Source: JBEKYD01 sp052325345 (lineage in GTDB: Bacteria > Acidobacteriota > Terriglobia > Bryobacterales > Bryobacteraceae). From it: a DNA stretch of 34,953 nucleotides. Location: contig JBKQVG010000255.1 in assembly GCA_052325345.1 (NCBI GenBank), positions 1 to 34,953 of the forward strand, written 5' to 3'. Shown here piece after piece: positions 33,215 through 34,953 of this stretch (position 1 is its first letter; each line of letters starts with the position of its first letter). A program made the position numbers and the translations under genes. The notes below the pieces were generated by a model that did not search any database, was not told where the DNA came from, and saw only the letters and a list, made by a program, of their open reading frames with translations.

Positions 33215-33396
33215 TCGTGGCGCAGGCGCCCCGCCTGCAGCGCCGAGACTCCGAACTCCTGATGTCGTGGAATTCGAGTGAGCCAGGGATTCGGTGATCC
33301 ACCGGTGGGACAGACCGTCGTTTTTCGTGGTCTGTCGTGCCCTCGCCAGGCCACAACAGCCTGACAGACGACAGAAATACGATCGACTGTCCCACC
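33215..33396 (-). repeat. Composite dispersed repeat, copy D
   Basis: Read on the minus strand this block matches window positions 1-157 through the palindromic unit, the ATTCCACGACATCAGGAG stretch and a hairpin (33222-33238, GCAGGC / GCCTGC). The palindrome pair is complete here: arms 33304-33336 and 33363-33396. It fills most of the region in front of the TetR gene. An AT-rich stretch at 33121-33175 to its left holds two TTGACA hexamers but no clear -10. Confidence 0.85.
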
Positions 33397-33464
33397 CGCG
33401 GGACCAGATTCGGTTTCGAGCCGCGGTACCCCGGCCATCGACAACGGGCTAAAGGAGGCGCCGG

Positions 33465-34091
33465 TTGGCCTATAAGAAGAGCGAGAGGATGGTGGAGCGC
33501 AAGCAGGCCCGCCGCAAGCGGTTCCTGGACACGGCGATCCCGCTGTTTGGACGGCTGGGCTACCACCCGACCACGGTTCCCATGATTGTGGGGGAGGCGC
33601 AGAGTTCCACGGGCGCGTTCTATTTGTATTTCCGCAACAAGGAGGACGTGTACGCGGCCTCGCTGGAAGAGATCGGCAAGCGTCTCTCGGCCGCATTGAA
33701 CGAGGCGATGGAGCGAGGGAGCACGCCAGGCGCGCAAATGAGCGCGGCCGTGGAAGGCCTGGTTCGGTGGCTTGCCGGCAACCCGGCGGAGGCTCGGATC
33801 CTGATGGAGGCCAAGACGCTGGGGGGCCGTCTGGAAGAAGCGCGGCGGGCGATCATCGAGAGTCACGTGCGATCGGTCGCCGCGGCTCTGGAATTGGCAG
33901 CGCCCTCGGTGGAGGCCCAAGATCGCAACATCGTGGCGCGATGTTGGGTCGGCGCCGTCCTCGAAGCGGCCATGGAATGGTTGGCCATGCCGGAAGGCAA
34001 TCGCGCGGAGCCCGGGCATCTGGCCAGAGTCGTGGCGAGCTTCAATCTGCGGGGAGCGGAGGTGACGGCTGGGCGGCAGGCACCGCCATGA
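33465..34091 (+). CDS. TetR-family transcriptional regulator
   Basis: A one-domain-plus-ligand repressor of about 208 residues. The helix-turn-helix is FLDTAIPLFGRLGYHPTTV followed by STGAFYLYFRNKEDVY, as in classic TetR proteins; the C-terminal half is helical and unspecific. Start is TTG at 33465, supported by a strong AAAGGAGG at 33451-33458. Its ligand and target are unknown. It precedes the DinB-family gene by about 110 bases; no divergent partner is visible because the upstream region is repeat sequence. Confidence 0.93.
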   Translation: MAYKKSERMVERKQARRKRFLDTAIPLFGRLGYHPTTVPMIVGEAQSSTGAFYLYFRNKEDVYAASLEEIGKRLSAALNEAMERGSTPGAQMSAAVEGLVRWLAGNPAEARILMEAKTLGGRLEEARRAIIESHVRSVAAALELAAPSVEAQDRNIVARCWVGAVLEAAMEWLAMPEGNRAEPGHLARVVASFNLRGAEVTAGRQAPP

Positions 34092-34186
34092 CGCGGGTAG
34101 CGGGTCAGTCTGAAAATCGATGGTACCCGGCGCCCATTGCCGTGATTCCAGGTGAATTCGACACCGCGTCACGATTCGCCTTCTGA

Positions 34187-34192
34187 TATAGT
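34187..34192 (+). promoter_or_regulatory. Possible -10 element giving a leaderless dinB-family mRNA
   Basis: TATAGT lies so that transcription would start at about 34199, next to the ATG at 34200. No Shine-Dalgarno is present, which is consistent with leaderless translation. No acceptable -35 at 16-18 bases was found. Confidence 0.4.
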
Positions 34193-34199
34193 GTGGCCC

Positions 34200-34688
34200 A
34201 TGAGCCCAAAACCGGAACAACAAAACAGCTTCGCCAACCAGTTGCTGGCAAGCAAGGAATTCTTCGAGCGCTCGACCCGGGTCCTCGATGAGGCCGACTC
34301 CGGGTTCCGTCCGCGGGAAGGGATGATGACGGTTGCGCAGCAGGTCGCGCACGCGGCGCAGACTCTCGACTGGTTCATCGAGGGCGCATCCCGGCCCGAA
34401 GGTTTCGACCTCGATTTCGAAAAGCACGCCAAGGCCCTCGCGAGTGTGACCTCGCTCACGGCAGCCCGGCAGACACTCGAATCCGCCTATGGGAACGCGA
34501 TCCAGTTTCTCCGCTCCCGCAGCCTGGAGGATCTTGCCCGGCCGCTGCCGCCCGGCCCGGTGATGGGCGGCCAACCCATCGGCGACATCGTATGGGCCAT
34601 GGTGGAGCACACCGCGCATCATCGCGGCGCTTTGACCGTCTACTCGCGCGAGCTGGGGAAAGTGCCCCCGATGCCGTACGGCGGCTGA
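34200..34688 (+). CDS. DinB-family protein
   Basis: A 162-residue four-helix-bundle protein of the DinB/YfiT-like superfamily. The metal-binding histidines are H51 in VAHAAQTLDW and two of those in EHTAHHRGALTVYSRELG (H137, H140 or H141). Many members are thiol-dependent transferases acting with bacillithiol or mycothiol; the substrate here is unknown. ATG start at 34200 is preferred to an upstream open frame. Confidence 0.9.
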   Translation: MSPKPEQQNSFANQLLASKEFFERSTRVLDEADSGFRPREGMMTVAQQVAHAAQTLDWFIEGASRPEGFDLDFEKHAKALASVTSLTAARQTLESAYGNAIQFLRSRSLEDLARPLPPGPVMGGQPIGDIVWAMVEHTAHHRGALTVYSRELGKVPPMPYGG

Positions 34689-34953
34689 AACCGAACTCTA
34701 TAACCTGAGAACATCCGAATTCCCGAGGTTGTGGAATTTGGGTTGCGGCAGGTTTCAGGCGCGCCGAGAAAACAGCCCGCCTAGACCGATTGACAATCGG
34801 TCCGCAGGTTGCCAACCTGCCCCATAGAGCAGCGGCGCCGCAGCCAAAGGGCCCGGGCTATTTCCACGTTCGCAGAGAAGCATCGTGCGTTGAGCGAGAA
34901 AAGCGCCGGGATGAGTCCCGGCGTGGCAGACTGAGAGCCCGCTCCACGAAGTG
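34689..34953. repeat. Repeat-rich tail without a gene
   Basis: Three hairpins: CCGATTG-A-CAATCGG (34787-34801), GCAGGTT-GCC-AACCTGC (34804-34820), and CGCCGGG-ATGAGT-CCCGGCG (34904-34923). The last is followed by a GCAG...CCCGC stretch ending CCAC (34945), the plan of the structured repeat at 11551 and 16259. No coding frame is credible. The window ends within this region. Confidence 0.7.

Noticed and set aside
33147..34622. Long minus-strand open frame over the tetR and dinB-family genes
   Set aside because: Antisense to two recognisable genes and running through repeat copy D.
1..34953. CRISPR array or cas genes
   Set aside because: The repeats found are scattered singly through the gaps, without regular spacing, and no Cas-like protein is encoded.

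Overview
The window is high-GC bacterial DNA and probably comes from an acidobacterium close to Solibacter/Bryobacteraceae. That is an inference from three protein families typical of the group: a TIGR03435-type secreted protein, an 'orphan' MacB/FtsX-type permease without its own ATPase (ADOP), and a DUF5117/DUF4953 zinc metalloprotease. Many short palindromic repeats in the intergenic gaps fit the same picture. No rRNA, tRNA, CRISPR array, integrase or transposase was recognised.

Layout. 0.2-5.0 kb (minus strand): pyruvate kinase, a large radical SAM/SPASM plus family-2 glycosyltransferase fusion, and a TIGR03435 protein. 5.2-9.9 kb: an uncharacterised lipoprotein, a HTH/PBP-like regulator, and a divergent molybdate transporter modABC. 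10.1-15.7 kb (minus strand): a reductive pyrimidine-degradation block in transcriptional order class-III aminotransferase, preT, preA and dihydropyrimidinase. 16.3-18.8 kb: an exported metalloprotease. 18.8-22.5 kb: an accessory patch of small toxin-antitoxin-like genes (BrnT/CopG, HicA/HicB, a HEPN protein, DUF4160/DUF2442) with a rhodanese and an unknown less GC-rich gene; the BrnT and HEPN genes each look broken by a one-base frameshift. 22.6-28.0 kb (minus strand): ADOP permease, a TrmA/RlmD-type RNA methyltransferase and a DHA2 efflux pump. 28.3-31.0 kb: hemB followed closely by a NarX/NarL-like two-component system. 31.3-33.0 kb (minus strand): RIC/ScdA iron-sulfur repair protein and a NapH-like polyferredoxin behind a Crp/FNR-type site. 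33.5-34.7 kb: a TetR regulator and a DinB-family protein.

How the genes fit together. PreT/PreA would reduce uracil or thymine, the dihydropyrimidinase would open the ring, and the aminotransferase could remove the amino group from the beta-amino acid product; beta-ureidopropionase is not in the window. The mod genes supply molybdate and sit next to their likely regulator. The RIC-polyferredoxin operon looks like a nitric-oxide or oxidative repair unit; its upstream palindrome and a possible -10 element stand at the spacing of a class II Crp/FNR promoter.

The least explained material is in the gaps. There are at least four dispersed palindromic repeat families. One has a first hairpin whose two strands change together between copies, so base pairing is kept while sequence is not. 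I see no complete, clearly new enzyme system; the best candidates for follow-up are these structured repeats, the broken toxin cluster and the radical SAM-glycosyltransferase fusion.
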